Shown piece by piece: positions 16,537 through 23,713 of a DNA stretch of 49,090 bases. A program made the position numbers and the translations under genes. The notes beneath the pieces are model-generated. The model was not told the DNA's origin. It saw nothing but the letters and a program-made list of their open reading frames with translations, and searched no databases. Source of the stretch: an uncultured Eubacterium sp. (GTDB taxonomy: Bacteria; Bacillota; Clostridia; Lachnospirales; Lachnospiraceae); NCBI GenBank assembly GCA_910584595.1, contig CAJUBQ010000030.1, forward strand, positions 1 to 49,090. Direction: 5' to 3'. Position 1 is the first letter of the stretch. Each line of letters opens with the position of its first letter.

Positions 16537-17625
16537 CTAATAGTCCAGTGTTTCCATATACTTCATATATTTTACAACCATAAGTGCAATTTTAAACGTA
16601 ATGGCATCTTCAAATACGCGAAGATCCAGCCCGGTACTTTTCTGCAGCTTATCCAGCCGATATACGAGTGTATTACGATGAATATAAAGCTGTCTGGAAG
16701 TCTCAGACACATTCAGACTGTTTTCAAAAAACTTATTGATTGTCGTTAATGTTTCTTCATCAAATTCATCTGGTGATTTGCCGTCAAAAATTTCCTTGAT
16801 AAACATCTTGCACAACGGAATCGGCAGCTGATAAATCAGACGTCCGATACCCAGCTGCGAATAGGCAATAATGTCTTTATCTTCAAAGAAAATCTTACCT
16901 ACATCCAGCGCCATACGCGCTTCTTTATAAGAGCGGGACACTTCTTTAATCTCTCCTACAATCGTACCATAAGCAATATGCTCCTGACCTGTCAAATCAG
17001 ACGTGAAGAGGTTCCAGATGACTTCCGCTGTTTTTGCAAGATCATCATAACCCTCATTCTCAGCCAGTTCTTTCACAACGATAATGTTCTTCTCATCTAC
17101 AGCAGTCACAAAATCTTTGGACTTTCCGCCAAACAAGCTTCTGACACGTTCCAGCTCATTGCCGTCTTTTTCACGGTTTGTTTCAATGATATAGACCGCC
17201 CTTCGTACATCCGCCTCAATATGCAGTTTCTTTGCACGATTGTAAATATCAACCAGAAGCAAATTATCCAGCAATAAATTTTTGATAAAGTTGTCTTTAT
17301 CAAATCTTTCTTTGTATGCGATCAACAAATTCTGAATCTGAAAACTGGCAATCTTGCCGATCATATATACATCATCGCTCTCTCCATAAGCAAGCAGTAC
17401 ATATTCCAATTGATGCTCATCAAATACCTTAAAAAACTGACATCCCTGCATAACCTGGCTGTCAGCCGGAGATTCCACAAACAAAAGTGCAGAATCCTTA
17501 TATCTTTCGCTATCTGTAAATGTCGACGCCAAAACTTTACCCTCGGTATCAATCACACATAAATCAGTACGGGTTATCCCCTTTAACCCATCTATTGTAT
17601 TCTGAAGTATTTGGTTTGATATCAT
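16537..17625 (-). CDS. CdaR/PucR-family transcriptional regulator
   Basis: A 362-residue protein with a sugar-diacid-recognition-like N-terminal sensor (MISNQILQNTIDGLKGITRTDLCVID, with VLASTF). A middle GGDEF-like CdaR region follows, and a C-terminal PucR helix-turn-helix at about 300-355 (FFENSLNVSETSRQLYIHRN, then TLVYRLDKL). Such proteins bind DNA in response to small carboxylates or unknown signals; the ligand here is unknown. I chose the ATG at 17625 (AAGGAG 7 bases upstream). The last codons are 16 bases from ftsE, so the regulator may belong to the ftsEX-ctpA transcript. Direct repeats in its upstream region suggest autoregulation. Confidence 0.85.
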   Translation of the reverse strand: MISNQILQNTIDGLKGITRTDLCVIDTEGKVLASTFTDSERYKDSALLFVESPADSQVMQGCQFFKVFDEHQLEYVLLAYGESDDVYMIGKIASFQIQNLLIAYKERFDKDNFIKNLLLDNLLLVDIYNRAKKLHIEADVRRAVYIIETNREKDGNELERVRSLFGGKSKDFVTAVDEKNIIVVKELAENEGYDDLAKTAEVIWNLFTSDLTGQEHIAYGTIVGEIKEVSRSYKEARMALDVGKIFFEDKDIIAYSQLGIGRLIYQLPIPLCKMFIKEIFDGKSPDEFDEETLTTINKFFENSLNVSETSRQLYIHRNTLVYRLDKLQKSTGLDLRVFEDAITFKIALMVVKYMKYMETLDY

Positions 17626-17670
17626 ATTTTTTCTCCTTCTCTTCCAGTAACCTTCTGCTGTGTATTCTGT

Positions 17671-17716
17671 TTTTGTATAAAATTTCACAAAAAATCTTAC
17701 TTCTTTTTGTATAAAA
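17671..17716. repeat. Two 12-bp direct repeats upstream of the CdaR-like gene
   Basis: TTTTGTATAAAA occurs at 17671-17682 and 17705-17716, 34 bp apart. A diverged inverted third copy (CATAATACAAAA) lies near 17734-17745. Each unit is nearly palindromic, as expected for a dimeric regulator. They sit 45-120 bases upstream of the gene start. Confidence 0.5.
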
Positions 17717-17782
17717 AATCAGTTTTAATTATCATAATACAAAACGCAAAAAAAATAAAGTAGAAAGTCACATTTTTTTGTG

Positions 17783-18643
17783 CTAATATTCCAAAAAACC
17801 TTCCCCCAGCACTTCTCTTGCATCTGTGACGATAACAAATGCATGAACGTCGATATTTTTAATATATTCCTTTAACGTTACAACCTCCTTTTTTGATACA
17901 ATACAAAACAGCATACTGCGTTCTTCTCCCCGATACATACCTACTGCCGGAAGCAATGTAGTGCCTCTGTTCATCTGATGCATGACTGCGTCTGCGATCT
18001 GTTCATACTGATCGGAGATAATATAGACGGCTTTGGAAAACTTGCCGCCCTCCGTAATCAAATCCGACACCCTGGATGTAATATATACTGCAAACACCGC
18101 ATATAGCGACGCCCGGATCCCGCACACATAAATTCCCGCAATGATAATTACACCATCAATCATCTGCAAAATCTGTGCAATGGAATAGGCTCGAAACTTC
18201 ATATGAAGCAATGTCGCAATCAAATCGGTTCCACCGGTCGCAACCTGTGCACTCAGCACCAGGCCAATACCTGCGCCTGTCATAACTCCACCGTAGACAG
18301 ATGCAAGCAAGTAATCTCCTCCTGCCAGATCACAATCCGGTATTAACCCAAGCCAAAAAGAAAGCAGCAACGACGCAATCATCGTACGTCCAAGAAAACG
18401 GCCCCCTTTTAATTTAAACGCCGCAAGAAAAAGAGGTATATTTAATAAAAGATTCGTAAGCCAGATTGGGATACCGCCTTTTACAAATTCCGTCGTCAGT
18501 CTGCGCAGCATAATCCCGATACCGGTAAATCCACCGGTAATCAGCCCGATCGGGTCATAAGTACTTTTAATTGCAAATGCCATAATGCCCGTTCCTGCCG
18601 CAATCAACAAATAAGAACGGATGATTCTGCTATTTTTATTCAT
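17783..18643 (-). CDS. YitT family membrane protein with DUF2179 domain
   Basis: A 286-residue protein with five or six transmembrane helices in the N-terminal 200 residues, including the family motifs IGLITGGFTGIGI and ATGGTDLIATLLH. A soluble C-terminal DUF2179 domain follows (KAVYIISDQYEQIADAV, RGTTLLPAVGMY, and VKNID-type strand VHAFVIVTDAREVLGEGF). YitT proteins are predicted transporters of unknown substrate. I chose the ATG at 18643: GAGGA lies 6 bases before it, and it overlaps the upstream gene by 8 bases. An ATG at 18655 is possible. Confidence 0.9.
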   Translation of the reverse strand: MNKNSRIIRSYLLIAAGTGIMAFAIKSTYDPIGLITGGFTGIGIMLRRLTTEFVKGGIPIWLTNLLLNIPLFLAAFKLKGGRFLGRTMIASLLLSFWLGLIPDCDLAGGDYLLASVYGGVMTGAGIGLVLSAQVATGGTDLIATLLHMKFRAYSIAQILQMIDGVIIIAGIYVCGIRASLYAVFAVYITSRVSDLITEGGKFSKAVYIISDQYEQIADAVMHQMNRGTTLLPAVGMYRGEERSMLFCIVSKKEVVTLKEYIKNIDVHAFVIVTDAREVLGEGFLEY

Positions 18644-19313
18644 GTCTGTCCTCATAATTGTGTATCACATTTTTAAACCTTCCCTTATGGATCAGCTGTT
18701 GTATCCAAAATAAAAAAGATGGTTTTTTTTGCGTTGTTTGATAATCTGCACTAAGAGAATACCAGACTCTTGCGCTGATTTTAGCCTTTTCCTGCATCAA
18801 AAATGCATCCTCTTGCGGAGAATCAAGCGTAGACAGGATAATGTCCGGCGCAGCCGCATTAATCTCATTAATCATCATGTCATAATCACTGCTGCCTGTA
18901 TCTAAAACATAGTTTCCCACAATGTTTATATTTTCATACTTTAATTTCAAAAATTGTAAAAAGGCGCTGAAATCGCTCTGGCTTTGAGCCACAAGAAAAA
19001 AACTGCTGTTGCTGTGGATTCTTTCTTTTAAAAATTCACTCATAAAACCATGCTCGCTGGCTTCGTGCAGACGCTGGGCAGAGTAAATGCCCGCCTCTGT
19101 CAATATTTCCCTGTCACCTACGACAACCAGATCTGCCTGTTTGATTCCATCCCGCACTGTCTGATTTTCTGCTGCCATACTAAGCATTTCTATCGAAACT
19201 GTCCTTATAATATTTAATTCCTGTTTATGATAAAATGTTTCACTCTTCATCATCTCTTCCCGCAGCGTAAAATTGTCAATCTCCATCCCAAGCAGCCGGA
19301 TTTTCTTTACCAT
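18636..19313 (-). CDS. WecG/TagA/CpsF-like (GT26-like) protein
   Basis: A 225-residue protein with the arrangement of the TagA/WecG glycosyltransferase fold: IRLLGMEIDNFTLREEM at the start, QADLVVVGDREILTEAG, FFLVAQSQ, then INIVGNYVLD and INAAAPDIILSTLDSPQEDAF. The last block matches the PDxxxxGLGxPKQE motif but with STLDSPQED, so key residues differ. It may be a diverged or inactive member. It lacks membrane helices. It is co-transcribed with the YitT gene (8-base overlap) from the promoter at 19365-19393. Start ATG follows GCGAGG. Confidence 0.65.
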   Translation of the reverse strand: MVKKIRLLGMEIDNFTLREEMMKSETFYHKQELNIIRTVSIEMLSMAAENQTVRDGIKQADLVVVGDREILTEAGIYSAQRLHEASEHGFMSEFLKERIHSNSSFFLVAQSQSDFSAFLQFLKLKYENINIVGNYVLDTGSSDYDMMINEINAAAPDIILSTLDSPQEDAFLMQEKAKISARVWYSLSADYQTTQKKPSFLFWIQQLIHKGRFKNVIHNYEDRHE

Positions 19314-19364
19314 AGAATACCTCGCTTTTATCGTGAATCACCACATGCTACATGATAAATCAGT

Positions 19365-19393
19365 AGTATAGCAAATCCTTTTGTTTTTTTCAA
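19365..19393 (-). promoter_or_regulatory. Promoter of the TagA-like/YitT operon
   Basis: Minus strand TTGAAA (19388-19393), 17 bp, TATACT (19365-19370). A good sigmaA match, about 52 bases before the start codon. Confidence 0.8.
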
Positions 19394-19811
19394 GCAATAT
19401 CATTTTCATATATATATGTGACAATTGTATGAATATTTCGACATATTTTGACCTTTTTCCTTATTATCCTCATGATTCAAATGTCAATAGATTTATCCAT
19501 CTATTTTCAAAACCAGTCATCTTTATGAATGCTTCACAAAACTTATGTTCTGGGTTTACGGAACTATCCACCGACTTTTCCACATCTAATTTTGTGGATA
19601 ACGTGCATAACTCTGTGTATAACTCTATTTTTTCACATTTTCCTCTTTTTTCGATGTGGATAACTTTTTTTCGACCACCCATTTTTTTTGTCAATTGCTG
19701 GAAAATGTTTTTTATTTTGGTCATTTTGTATATTTCCTTTTTTTTCATCAAATGACCCTGTTTTTTCATATATCCTGTTGTGTGTAACATGAATCAAAAA
19801 AAGAAATAACA
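19394..19811. other. Noncoding AT-rich region with DnaA-box cluster
   Basis: A 579-bp gap between the TagA-like gene and the NlpC/P60 gene. Apart from the promoter at its left and the terminator at its right, it is T-rich on the plus strand. It contains six DnaA-box-like 9-mers between 19565 and 19663. No reading frame here has a ribosome site or family resemblance. Confidence 0.65.
19565..19663. promoter_or_regulatory. Cluster of six DnaA boxes
   Basis: Perfect TTATNCACA matches, read on the minus strand, lie at 19593-19601 (TTATCCACA), 19614-19622 (TTATACACA) and 19655-19663 (TTATCCACA). One-mismatch boxes lie at 19576-19584 (TTTTCCACA, plus strand) and 19602-19610 (TTATGCACG, minus strand). 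A weaker CTATCCACC lies at about 19564-19572 on the plus strand. No dnaA, dnaN or rpmH is in the window. Both flanking genes run in the same direction, so an origin is less likely than a DnaA-binding or titration site. Confidence 0.7.
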
Positions 19812-19855
19812 AAAACAGGAAAATGCTTCTTTATGAGAAGCCATTTTCCTGTTTT
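19812..19855 (-). terminator. Terminator of the NlpC/P60 gene
   Basis: AAAACAGGAAAATG-CTTC pairs with GAAG-C-CATTTTCCTGTTTT around a 7-base loop, with one bulged C. T-rich sequence follows on the minus strand. It lies about 40 bases after the stop codon. Confidence 0.8.
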
Positions 19856-19892
19856 ATTTAAATTCTTTCCTATTGTTCAAAAAATCTGACTA

Positions 19893-21224
19893 TTAAAAAA
19901 TTCTTCGTACCGCTACAACCGGACGGTAATTTGCCGGTGATGTATATTTAATACCATCGGCAGGATTGCTGGCATGAATGACTGTATTACCACCTGCATA
20001 AATTGCTACATGTCCATCATAACAAAGAATATCTCCCGGCTGCATACTGTCATAGCTTACACCGTATCCGGCGCTTCTTAACGCACTGGAAGAATGCGGC
20101 AGTGAAACGCCAAAATGCGCATATACGCTCATTACAAATCCAGAACAATCTGTTCCGCCTGTCAGACTTGAGCCGCCATATACATATGGATATCCTAAAA
20201 ACTGGCTCGCATAATTAACAACTGACTGGCCGGAGCCGCTGGAACTGCTTGTGGAAGTCGAAGACTCTGTACCGGAGGAAGCGCTGCCTGTCCCTGTAGA
20301 CGAACTGCTGCCTGATCCTGTAGATGAGCTGCTCTGATTGCTTGTCCCTGCAGACGAACTATTGTTTGCAGCTTCTTCCTGTGCTCTGCGCGCCTCTTCT
20401 TCTAATCTGGCCTGCTCTTCAATGGCAAGTCTTGCTTCTTCTTCTGCCCTTGATTCCGCATATGTATATTCACGGGTAATATCTACATAATCAGAAGATA
20501 CAAATCCTTTCCCATCATCTACTGTTACTTTTACCCAGCCGTCTTTATATGCTTTCATGCTTGCTACTTCCAGTTCTTCACCATCCGGAACAAGTGTAAG
20601 CACTTCGGATTTTTGAGAAGCTTTGCTTCTGACTTTTAATGTTGTTGTATTCACCTTCGCAATCTGAACGCCAACTGATTTTACGAGGTCTTCATCACCT
20701 ACAACTACAAAATCACTCTTTACATATCCTATTACGGAGCCTGATTTTACTTTGTACCAATCACCCTTTTTACGAATGACTGTCGCAACGGAATTACTAT
20801 ACAATTTACCAAGCTGCTCAGAATTTTCGTTTGGCTTTTTGCGGATATTTACATAATCATTTACCTGTGCAACTGCCATTTTATCATAATTGATATCATC
20901 TACACTGGTTTTTTTATTTTCCACTTGAACTTTTTCTTTTTTGCTGTTGTTTTTTGCGCTGTTTTTTGTATCTTTCTTTGCATCTGCATCGGATGCTTCT
21001 GCAGCATTTTTATTCTGTGACACTAAATTCTTTTCCAGGTAATCTGCTACTGCAGATGATACTCCTGCTGTTGTAGATGAAGTATTTAACTCGCTTTTGA
21101 CAATAGCGCTTGCATATTGTGAAATTCCTGCCGAAGGCGCCGCCATTACATTGTATGCCGGTAATGTCGTAAATAAAGTACCTGCGAGGCAGCAAGCTGC
21201 TATTTTCAGTGGTTGATTCTTCAT
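19893..21224 (-). CDS. Secreted SH3b-NlpC/P60 cell-wall hydrolase
   Basis: A 443-residue secreted protein. A signal peptide covers about residues 1-28 (KIAACCLAGTLFTTLPAYNVMA). A low-complexity Lys/Asn-rich segment follows, then two bacterial SH3 domains at about 115-175 (VNDYVNIRKKPNENSEQLGKL) and 190-255 (TTLKVRSKASQKSEVL). A Glu/Ala coiled region and a Ser/Gly/Thr linker (about 290-335) come next. The C-terminal NlpC/P60 domain has Cys360 in TDCSGF, His405 in DGHVAIY and His417. It is a predicted peptidoglycan endopeptidase. AGGAGGAAAG supports the ATG. A consensus promoter and WalR-like boxes lie upstream, suggesting wall-stress control. Confidence 0.94.
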   Translation of the reverse strand: MKNQPLKIAACCLAGTLFTTLPAYNVMAAPSAGISQYASAIVKSELNTSSTTAGVSSAVADYLEKNLVSQNKNAAEASDADAKKDTKNSAKNNSKKEKVQVENKKTSVDDINYDKMAVAQVNDYVNIRKKPNENSEQLGKLYSNSVATVIRKKGDWYKVKSGSVIGYVKSDFVVVGDEDLVKSVGVQIAKVNTTTLKVRSKASQKSEVLTLVPDGEELEVASMKAYKDGWVKVTVDDGKGFVSSDYVDITREYTYAESRAEEEARLAIEEQARLEEEARRAQEEAANNSSSAGTSNQSSSSTGSGSSSSTGTGSASSGTESSTSTSSSSGSGQSVVNYASQFLGYPYVYGGSSLTGGTDCSGFVMSVYAHFGVSLPHSSSALRSAGYGVSYDSMQPGDILCYDGHVAIYAGGNTVIHASNPADGIKYTSPANYRPVVAVRRIF

Positions 21225-21312
21225 ACTTTCCTCCTAATTTTCTCCCATATTTATGATCGATACCTGTCTCTTTTTTATTATCATTATGAAATGATCTGCT
21301 GAATCTATATTT

Positions 21313-21329
21313 ATTACAGATTTATTACG
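21313..21329 (-). promoter_or_regulatory. WalR-like box at the NlpC/P60 transcription start
   Basis: On the minus strand CGTAAT-AAATC-TGTAAT differs at one position from the WalR consensus TGTWAH-N5-TGTWAH. It lies immediately downstream of the -10, where binding would be expected to repress. Confidence 0.4.
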
Positions 21330-21335
21330 ATATTG

Positions 21336-21364
21336 ATTATAACAGAGCACATTCGCTATGTCAA
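21336..21364 (-). promoter_or_regulatory. NlpC/P60 gene promoter
   Basis: Perfect consensus on the minus strand: TTGACA (21359-21364), 17 bp, TATAAT (21336-21341). The leader is about 105 bases. Confidence 0.9.
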
Positions 21365-21459
21365 CAGATTTGTCGCACATATATCGGGCAAATTTTGTTG
21401 TTTTTTATGCAATTTTACAAATGAGGGAACGTTTTTAAATACCAAAAACGAAATATATC

Positions 21460-21476
21460 TGTAATAAATGTGTTAT
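21460..21476 (+). promoter_or_regulatory. WalR-like box between divergent genes
   Basis: TGTAAT-AAATG-TGTTAT fits the WalR consensus TGTWAH-N5-TGTWAH at every position. It is about 96 bases upstream of the NlpC -35 and 70 bases upstream of the YjfB-like -35, so it could act on either gene. Confidence 0.45.
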
Positions 21477-21545
21477 TTCTACAAATTAAGACTATAATTT
21501 TGCCTTTTTATGTTTATTTTGTATGGCTCACTGTGCATTTTTAAA

Positions 21546-21574
21546 TTGTATTTTTTGGATACGGCAGGTATAAT
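21546..21574 (+). promoter_or_regulatory. Promoter of the YjfB-like gene
   Basis: TTGTAT (21546-21551), 17 bp, TATAAT (21569-21574). No sigmaD-type element was seen. Confidence 0.75.
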
Positions 21575-21619
21575 AAGAATTGGCAATATCATTTTTTATA
21601 TTATGAAGGAGGTGTTTCT

Positions 21620-21814
21620 ATGGAAATTGGTTCTTTAGCAGATATCGCTCTTGCGCAGATGCCTGCTTTATCTACAGCAAAACCAAGTGATATTTCTATT
21701 GCTATGCTAAGCAAGCAATTGGATATGACACAGGAAATGGGTGCGGATATGATTAAAGCAATGGAGCATTCTGTTCAGCCAAATATTGGCGGAAATATCG
21801 ATGTATATGCATAG
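21620..21814 (+). CDS. YjfB-family putative motility protein
   Basis: A 64-residue protein: MEIGSLADIALAQMP, then ISIAMLSKQLDMTQEMGADMIKAMEHSVQPNIGGNIDVYA. The late segment (xxLKKxLDxxxxxGxxLxxMM....P.xGxxIDxxA) is the pattern of the YjfB/putative motility family (PF14070), small proteins of flagellated Firmicutes whose function is not established. It has a strong ribosome site (GAAGGAGGTG). It has its own promoter and a terminator at 21865-21893. No other motility gene is in the window, so a motility role is not supported by context. Confidence 0.8.
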   Translation: MEIGSLADIALAQMPALSTAKPSDISIAMLSKQLDMTQEMGADMIKAMEHSVQPNIGGNIDVYA

Positions 21815-21842
21815 CCTTTCTAAGAAAGATTGCAACCATTCC

Positions 21843-21863
21843 ATAGGTTATCTGAACGGTTGC
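21843..21863. repeat. Dispersed 19-bp repeat, copy 4
   Basis: AGGTTATCTGAACGGTTGC, 17 of 19 matches to the family form. The flanking ATTCCAT also matches the ATTCAT flank of copy 1. It forms a short palindrome with GCAACCATTCC just upstream. It lies between the YjfB-like stop and the shared terminator. Confidence 0.6.
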
Positions 21864-21864
21864 A

Positions 21865-21893
21865 AAAGAGGCAGATATTGCATCTGCCTCTTT
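21865..21893. terminator. Bidirectional terminator, YjfB-like gene and cvfB
   Basis: Perfect 12-bp stem AAAGAGGCAGAT/ATCTGCCTCTTT with loop ATTGC. It lies between two convergent genes. Confidence 0.9.
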
Positions 21894-21895
21894 CC

Positions 21896-22729
21896 TTATA
21901 ATTTCCGAATCCCATTTTCTGTAATTTCTATTTTTCTTTCCTTATATAAACGTCCTACTGCACGCTTAAATGCATTTTTACTCATTTTCATTTCCCGCTT
22001 TATAACCTCAGGCGATGCTTTGTCATTAAACGGGAGAACGCCTGCATAAGATTCGATCGTCTGCATCACTTTTTCTGCGTCTGCATCCATCTGTATATAC
22101 GCTTTTTCACGACGCGTCAAATCCAGTTTTCCGTCCGGTTTTACATTGATTACTTTTGCTTCTACAACATCTCCGATCTTTAGCATCGAACAGTCTTCAT
22201 GCGAAGGAAACATTGCAGAATACTTATCGTCCACAGCTGCAAACGTTCCAAAATTCTCACTGAATTCATAAATGCGTCCCGTCACGGTATCCCCCTTTTG
22301 ATAAGGAGAATCCTGTGACAGAAGCAAATACAAATCTTTCATGCTGGCGCAAAGCCTGTGGCTTTTATCAATATAAAGCGTTACAAGTATTTCGTCGCCC
22401 GGATGAATCTGCGTCGTCATTTCCTTATAAGGAAGAAATAAATCTTTTTCGAGTCCCCAGTCTAAAAATGCTCCAATATTGCCAACAGACAATACTTTTA
22501 ATGCGGCATAGCTGCCAATGGTCAGTTTGGGCTGATTGGTCGTTGCAATCAAACGGTCTTTAGAATCTTTATATAAAAAAACTTTCAGCTCGTCACCAAC
22601 TCGTGTATCCGGCGGCGCCTGTTTTTTCGGAAGCAGTACCCGCGTCTGGTCATTTGGATGTTCTGCAAGATAAACGCCAAAATCAACCAGCTTTACTACC
22701 TGCAAAATTTGGTATTCTCCTAATTTCAT
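21896..22729 (-). CDS. cvfB: CvfB-like S1 RNA-binding protein
   Basis: A 277-residue protein with S1-like domains in tandem: residues about 1-65 (GEYQILQVVKLVDFGVYLAE), 66-130 (YAALKVLSVGNIGAFLDWGL) and 140-205 (TVTGRIYEFSENFGTFAAVDD). A C-terminal winged helix follows (about 215-277), with SPEVIKREMKMSKNAFKRAVGRLYKE split across its helices. This is the CvfB/YitL architecture; CvfB binds RNA and affects virulence gene expression in staphylococci. I chose the ATG at 22729 because AAAGGAG lies 8 bases upstream. It follows the thioesterase gene by 49 bases. Confidence 0.9.
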   Translation of the reverse strand: MKLGEYQILQVVKLVDFGVYLAEHPNDQTRVLLPKKQAPPDTRVGDELKVFLYKDSKDRLIATTNQPKLTIGSYAALKVLSVGNIGAFLDWGLEKDLFLPYKEMTTQIHPGDEILVTLYIDKSHRLCASMKDLYLLLSQDSPYQKGDTVTGRIYEFSENFGTFAAVDDKYSAMFPSHEDCSMLKIGDVVEAKVINVKPDGKLDLTRREKAYIQMDADAEKVMQTIESYAGVLPFNDKASPEVIKREMKMSKNAFKRAVGRLYKERKIEITENGIRKL

Positions 22730-22778
22730 AGGATGGCTCCTTTCATATGCATGTTCTATCAAAAATTTACATATTATG

Positions 22779-23516
22779 CTAATTTGTATAAAATTCCATG
22801 ATTGTATATGGCTTTTCGTCTGCTCCGTTTAGTTTTACCGTCCAGCAATTTTGCCGATGACAGACCAGCGGATATACGACGTCTTCGTACACAGCCGGCT
22901 TTTTATATTCTGCACGAATACGTACCGGCCGAACATCTGCCGGAAGCAGTTCTTCAGCTAACAGGATATACTTTGCATTATTGACATGCTGATTCGTATC
23001 AATAAAACAGCGTGGAATTCGAAACGGTTCGCTTTCCTGCATCATACTTGTTTCCATATCCGTAATTTTGCGGTCCATATATTCCATCTCAAGCCTGGGC
23101 TGTACATGATACGCACTGGCAACCTCCGACGTAATACGCGCCGGTCTGTTTTTCAGCATGTCCATAAACACCCAGACAGAACTGGCAAGTACGATGTTTT
23201 TGCCTGCTTCATCTTCGATCTTAAAATTACGGAATCCTAAAAAACCATGAAAATCATAAGGCCACGTTGTAATCCGAATCTTCTCTCCAAAACCCGGATA
23301 ACGAATAATGTCTGCCTGCCAGCTGTTTAATACCCAAGCGGTTTGATGTGTATGCATATAGGTAAGACCAACGCCCAGTTCTTCCGCCTGAAAGGTACAG
23401 GTATCCTGAAAATAATCCAGAATATCCGAAAGCCTGGTCTGACGGTCTGCGCCGCATGTACTGTAGCGAACTCTCGTTTCCATTGTATAAATACTTGTTT
23501 CCTGTTTGTTTATCAT
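22779..23516 (-). CDS. Acyl-ACP thioesterase
   Basis: A 245-residue double-hotdog protein of the bacterial FatA/FatB-like family (PF01643). It releases fatty acids from acyl carrier protein. The N-terminal hotdog has VRYSTCGADRQTRLSDILDYFQD and TAWVLNSWQADIIRYP. The linker has WVFMDMLKNRPARI. The C-terminal hotdog carries the catalytic DTNQHVNNAKY block, with Asp, Asn and His visible. Length is typical. ATG at 23516 follows AAGGAAAG. A TGT-extended TATAAT at 23562-23567 is the probable -10. Substrate chain length cannot be read from the sequence. Confidence 0.93.
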   Translation of the reverse strand: MINKQETSIYTMETRVRYSTCGADRQTRLSDILDYFQDTCTFQAEELGVGLTYMHTHQTAWVLNSWQADIIRYPGFGEKIRITTWPYDFHGFLGFRNFKIEDEAGKNIVLASSVWVFMDMLKNRPARITSEVASAYHVQPRLEMEYMDRKITDMETSMMQESEPFRIPRCFIDTNQHVNNAKYILLAEELLPADVRPVRIRAEYKKPAVYEDVVYPLVCHRQNCWTVKLNGADEKPYTIMEFYTN

Positions 23517-23561
23517 TTTTCTTTCCTTAATTTAGATGTCTTTATTTCCCTTGTGCCCCTT

Positions 23562-23567
23562 ATTATA
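23562..23567 (-). promoter_or_regulatory. Extended -10 of the thioesterase gene
   Basis: Minus strand TGT-TATAAT with no good -35 at 17-18 bp. The extended TGn motif could compensate. Confidence 0.5.
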
Positions 23568-23713
23568 ACATATGCCAAATATTTTACCAGCCCCTATTTC
23601 AAGCAGCCATCATAGTTTTCATATATCTGGTCATTATTTACACGATTCTGTATTAGCTCCGGCAACACAGTAAATGTTTCGCCGGGACGTGAACAGTGCC
23701 TATACTATTTACA

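Larger units (their letters stand above)
21225..21619. other. 395-bp divergent regulatory region
   Basis: It holds promoters for the NlpC/P60 gene (minus) and the YjfB-like gene (plus), two WalR-like direct repeats and AT-rich sequence. No gene is supported within it. Confidence 0.7.

Noticed and set aside
19565..19663. Calling the DnaA-box cluster oriC
   Set aside because: No dnaA-dnaN or rpmH neighbourhood and no strand switch of flanking genes; skew over the whole genome would be needed.
19470..19790. 106-codon minus-strand reading frame across the DnaA-box region
   Set aside because: Its lysine-rich peptide comes from T-rich noncoding DNA, it has no family resemblance, and the DnaA boxes run straight through it.
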